The notes under the pieces: generated by a model
The model's input: only the letters and a program-made list of their open reading frames with translations
Database searches by the model: none
Told to the model about the DNA's origin: nothing
From: Geodermatophilaceae bacterium
Lineage (GTDB): Bacteria; Actinomycetota; Actinomycetes; Mycobacteriales; Geodermatophilaceae
Assembly (NCBI GenBank): GCA_013812385.1
Contig: JACCTM010000346.1
Location: forward strand, 1-8,450
DNA: 8,450 nucleotides
Direction: 5' to 3'
Part shown: one piece after another, positions 6,416 to 8,450 of the stretch
How the letters are laid out: each line of letters opens with the position of its first letter
How positions within the stretch are numbered: the stretch's first letter is position 1
Made by a program: the position numbers and the translations under genes

Positions 6416-6784
6416 TCAGTTGAAGGAGTCTCCACACGCGCAAGATCCCTGTGCGTTGGGGTTGTCGATGGTGAATCCCTGCTTCTCGATCGTGTCGACG
6501 AAATCGATGACGGCTCCACCGAGGTAGGGCGAGCTCATCCGGTCGGTGACGACCTGTACCCCGGAGAAGTCGGCCACGACGTCTCCGTCGAGGGCGCGCT
6601 CGTCGAAGAACAGCTGGTATCTCAGGCCGGAACAGCCACCGGGCTGTACGGCGATCCGCAGTCGAAGGTCGTCACGGCCCTCCTGGTCGATGAGCGCCTT
6701 CACCTTGGCAGCGGCCGGATCGGACAGCACAATGCCGCTCAACGGCTTGGACGCGGTCTGGGTGGTTTCGGTGCTCGTGGTCAT
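6416..6784 (-). CDS. erpA: A-type Fe-S cluster carrier / insertion protein (HesB/IscA family)
   Basis: This 122-residue HesB-like protein receives Fe-S clusters from the assembly scaffold and delivers them to client enzymes. The three conserved ligand cysteines are present: Cys51 in GGCSGLRY and Cys115 and Cys117 in the C-terminal SCACGDSF. A non-conserved Ser/Thr-rich leader (1-14) precedes the domain, and the length is normal. The ATG at 6784 has a strong AGGAGGG (complement of 6791-6797) at 6-7 nt. A second ATG just upstream at 6789 is out of frame and too close to that site. The gene appears to be transcribed alone, convergent with the peroxiredoxin and divergent from the DUF3043 gene. 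It corresponds in context to mycobacterial Rv2204c. ErpA and IscA are hard to separate by sequence, so the symbol is tentative while the family is certain. Confidence 0.93.
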   Translation of the reverse strand: MTTSTETTQTASKPLSGIVLSDPAAAKVKALIDQEGRDDLRLRIAVQPGGCSGLRYQLFFDERALDGDVVADFSGVQVVTDRMSSPYLGGAVIDFVDTIEKQGFTIDNPNAQGSCACGDSFN

Positions 6785-6986
6785 GCCATGCCCTCCTGGG
6801 CGCTCGTCGGGCGCATCGACCCCGCCACGGTATTCACTGTCACTGTAGCCAACAGCGACCTCCTGGGGTCTGTTCCATGATAGGCCCTCACTGCGCGAAC
6901 TCCGGGCGACGCGTCGTCAGGACCGCAGCCTGGCTACACGCACTCCCAGGTGGCTTCACCGCCACCGGCGGCTAGATTGCACAGTT
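6785..6986. other. Divergent intergenic region between the Fe-S carrier and DUF3043 genes
   Basis: This 202-bp stretch must hold promoters for both genes. For the leftward Fe-S gene a TACAGT (complement of 6842-6847) could be a -10, but no -35 is clear. It overlaps a direct repeat TCACTG TCACTG (6834-6845). For the rightward gene there is a -10 at 6973-6978. A 6-bp inverted repeat GGTGGC / GCCACC (6949-6954 and 6961-6966) lies just upstream of it. No coding frame here resembles a known protein. Confidence 0.5.
6973..6978 (+). promoter_or_regulatory. Candidate -10 element (TAGATT) for leaderless DUF3043 mRNA
   Basis: TAGATT fits TANNNT and ends 8 nt before the GTG at 6987, so the transcript would begin at or within a base or two of the start codon. 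There is no Shine-Dalgarno before this GTG. The -35 position is occupied by the GGTGGC inverted repeat and has no consensus. The spacing is as expected for actinobacterial leaderless genes. Confidence 0.5.
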
Positions 6987-7610
6987 GTGAAGCTGCCGAC
7001 TGTGAAGTTGCCCGGAATGGGCCGGGGAAAAGCTGATGCCGTGGCCAACCAGAAGTTGATCGAGGCCGCCCAACTCGAGTCAACAGCCGTCGGCAAGGGC
7101 CGCCCCACGCCGAGGCGGCGCGATGCGCAGGGCCACCGCTCGGGGCCACCGCTACCGCCGCCGACCACGAGGAAGGAGGCCTACCGCCGGATGAAGGAGA
7201 CGCAGGCCTCCGGCCGCAAGACCACCCGTGCCGCCGCCTCTTCCGGGGTGGAGGCCGCCCTGCCTCGAAGAGACCAGGGCCCGGCTCGCCGGTTGGTCCG
7301 CAATCTCGTCGACTCGCGCCGCAACATCGGCAGCGTTTTCCTGCTCATCGCAGCGCTCGTCCTGGTCGGCTACTTCATCCCGGACACTCGGATTCGCAGC
7401 TACACAGTGCTGCTGTGGATGGCCTTCTTCGTCGCGATCATCGTGGACTCGGTGTTTCTCGGCCGGCGGATCAAGAAGACGGTAGCCGAGCGACTGCCGG
7501 ACGCGACCGACTCCAGCCGGGGGCTGATCTGGTACGGGGTGACCCGCGCAACCATGGTTCGCCGGTGGCGATTCCCCAAGCCGGCCGTGTCCGTCGGCGA
7601 CGAGATCTGA
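6987..7610 (+). CDS. DUF3043 family membrane protein
   Basis: This 207-residue protein resembles mycobacterial Rv2206 and its actinobacterial relatives. The long N-terminal part (1-110) is basic and cytosolic-looking, with the family motif VGKGRPTPRRR (35-45) and a second basic block TRKEAYRRMKE (61-71). Two transmembrane helices follow the VDSRRNIG motif, at about 115-131 and 139-158, ending in a GRRIKK stop-transfer sequence. The C-terminal tail includes RGLIWYGVTRATMVRRWRFP and the conserved end PKPAVSVGDEI. No enzymatic motif is visible and no function is established for the family. The GTG start gives the MKLPxVKLP leader. It is divergent from the Fe-S gene and ends 15 bp from the convergent small gene. 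Confidence 0.9.
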   Translation: MKLPTVKLPGMGRGKADAVANQKLIEAAQLESTAVGKGRPTPRRRDAQGHRSGPPLPPPTTRKEAYRRMKETQASGRKTTRAAASSGVEAALPRRDQGPARRLVRNLVDSRRNIGSVFLLIAALVLVGYFIPDTRIRSYTVLLWMAFFVAIIVDSVFLGRRIKKTVAERLPDATDSSRGLIWYGVTRATMVRRWRFPKPAVSVGDEI

Positions 7611-7618
7611 GCGCTCAG
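7607..7618. other. 12-bp perfect palindrome at the DUF3043 stop codon
   Basis: CTGAGCGCTCAG is fully self-complementary with no loop and includes the TGA at 7608-7610. It lies in the 15-bp gap between two convergent genes. There is no U-tract, and a loopless 6-bp arm is a poor hairpin, so a terminator role is doubtful. Confidence 0.45.
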
Positions 7619-7625
7619 CTCAGCG

Positions 7626-7829
7626 TCATCCGGCGGCGGCAAGGCTCATCGGGCCGTAGACCCTGGTCTCGCCCTCGAACAGGGTGACGGCGACTACACC
7701 GTCCTCTGCCAGTTCGGCGAAGTTCTCCCCCAGCCAACTCTCGGCGTCGGAGCGGCTCTCGAAAGCCTCCGGCTCGGGCGCATCCAGTGTGGCTCCCGCC
7801 TCGTCCTCGTACCGCCAGGTCCAGCTCAT
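7626..7829 (-). CDS. Conserved actinobacterial small protein (67 aa), unknown function
   Basis: The protein starts MSWTWRYED, has a central segment FESRSDAESWLGENFAELAEDG (residues 24-45) and ends with VTLFEGETRVYGPMSL. From memory this pattern, with an MSWTWRYE start, a SWLGE motif and a YGPMSL end, recurs in short hypothetical proteins across actinobacteria, so I treat it as real despite its length. It is acidic and soluble, with no cysteines or signal peptide. It lies 4 bp downstream of gcvT on the same strand and is probably co-transcribed with it. There is no Shine-Dalgarno. A TAGCCT (complement of 7836-7841) 6 nt before the ATG could give a separate leaderless message. The function is unknown. 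Confidence 0.82.
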   Translation of the reverse strand: MSWTWRYEDEAGATLDAPEPEAFESRSDAESWLGENFAELAEDGVVAVTLFEGETRVYGPMSLAAAG

Positions 7830-7833
7830 GCGG

Positions 7834-8450
7834 TCAGGCTAACGACCGGGCATGCGACTCCACGAACGGCGGCTTGATCACCGTCGCGGCCAAGGGGCGC
7901 CCGCGTACGTCGACCTGGACGTCGCTGCCGCCGGTGATGCCGATCCCCCGGTCCAGCAGGGCAAGACCGATCCCGACTCGTAGGGATGGGGAGAACGTTC
8001 CACTGGTCGTCTCACCGACCAGGGCCCCGGACGCGTCGAGCACCGGCAGGTGGGGACGAATGATGCCGCGCCCAGCGGCGCGTAACCCCCAGAGCAGTCG
8101 TCCCGCACCTGCCGCTTTCTCGGCGTTCAACGCCGTACGGCCCCAAAACGCTGGTTTGTCCCATCCCACGGCCCAACCGCTACGGGCCTGGTTGGGCGTG
8201 ATGTCCAGGGACAGGTCCTGGCCGTGCAGCGGATAGCCCATCTCGGTTCGCAGGGTGTCGCGTGCGCCTAGCCCGGCCGGGCGGATCCCGTACTCCACTC
8301 CGGCCTCGAGAACCGCATCCCATAAGGGCGGCCCGGCAGCCGACGGGACGATCAGTTCATAACCGTGCTCGCCGGTGTAGCCGGTCCGGCAGACGACCAC
8401 GGACACCGGTTGTCCGGCCGGGGACTGCCACGACGTCTCGGTGAAACTCA
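7834..8450 (-). CDS. gcvT: Glycine cleavage system T protein (aminomethyltransferase), C-terminal part
   Basis: GcvT transfers the methylene group from the aminomethyl-lipoyl H protein to tetrahydrofolate, releasing ammonia, in glycine cleavage. The last 204 residues are here and the start lies beyond the right edge. Family motifs appear in order. CRTGYTGEHGYEL comes early (8391-8353), followed by GARDTLRTEMGYPLHGQDL (about 8268-8212), the block SLDITPNQARSGWAVGWDKPAF and the C-terminal barrel signature GETTSGTFSPSLRVGIGLALL. It ends with VDVRGRPLAATVIKPPFV. The reading frame stays open and in register to 8448, so the GTG at 8406 is an internal valine and not the start. Related folate-dependent proteins of the YgfZ type share the fold, but the RTGYTGE and RTEMGYPLHG motifs favour true GcvT. 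Confidence 0.93.
   Translation of the reverse strand, partial: SFTETSWQSPAGQPVSVVVCRTGYTGEHGYELIVPSAAGPPLWDAVLEAGVEYGIRPAGLGARDTLRTEMGYPLHGQDLSLDITPNQARSGWAVGWDKPAFWGRTALNAEKAAGAGRLLWGLRAAGRGIIRPHLPVLDASGALVGETTSGTFSPSLRVGIGLALLDRGIGITGGSDVQVDVRGRPLAATVIKPPFVESHARSLA

Noticed and set aside
6404..6880. Plus-strand frame of 158 codons over the Fe-S carrier gene
   Set aside because: It lies opposite a HesB-family gene with all ligand cysteines and a strong ribosome site, and is a shadow frame.
8404..8406. GTG at 8406 as the start of gcvT
   Set aside because: The frame continues upstream to the window edge (WQSPAGQPV before it), and GcvT is much longer than the part seen here. The start lies outside the window.

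Overview
The window is GC-rich chromosomal DNA from an actinobacterium. The evidence is GTG starts, a lipoprotein-type CtaC, a DUF3043 protein, a DUF3817 membrane protein and sparse Shine-Dalgarno sequences. The order ctaC / asnB / HesB-type Fe-S protein / DUF3043 / gcvT recalls, from memory, the Mycobacterium tuberculosis block Rv2200c-Rv2211c. The genes between these anchors differ from that block, so this is a related actinobacterial order rather than Mycobacterium itself. The genus cannot be resolved from the sequence alone.

Layout from left to right. (1) The 5' part of ctaC (cytochrome c oxidase subunit II) runs leftward out of the window. (2) Divergent from it is an overlapping pair of small membrane-protein genes, one a conserved actinobacterial two-TM protein and one of the DUF3817 family. 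(3) A compact type II toxin-antitoxin pair follows (Phd/YefM antitoxin and PIN-domain VapC toxin), with a perfect inverted repeat over the antitoxin start codon. (4) asnB encodes glutamine-dependent asparagine synthetase. (5) Convergent with asnB and overlapping its 3' end is a gene for a soluble diguanylate cyclase with a helical, TPR-like N-terminal half. (6) Divergent from that is a peroxiredoxin with an unusual active-site layout. Its stop codon lies in an 18-bp tandem repeat. (7) A convergent A-type Fe-S carrier gene (erpA/hesB type). (8) A DUF3043 membrane-protein gene, divergent from the Fe-S gene and probably leaderless. (9) Convergent with it, a 67-residue conserved small protein sits 4 bp behind gcvT, whose 3' part runs in from the right edge.

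Most genes are housekeeping: respiration, asparagine synthesis, Fe-S maturation, one-carbon metabolism and peroxide defence. The accessory parts are vapBC and the c-di-GMP synthase. No IS element, CRISPR array, tRNA, rRNA or phage gene is visible, and no gap longer than 300 bases lacks a gene. I see no convincing wholly new multi-gene system. The best second looks are the peroxiredoxin active site, the TPR-GGDEF protein, the repeat with in-frame stops, the vapBC operator, and the orphan small proteins.
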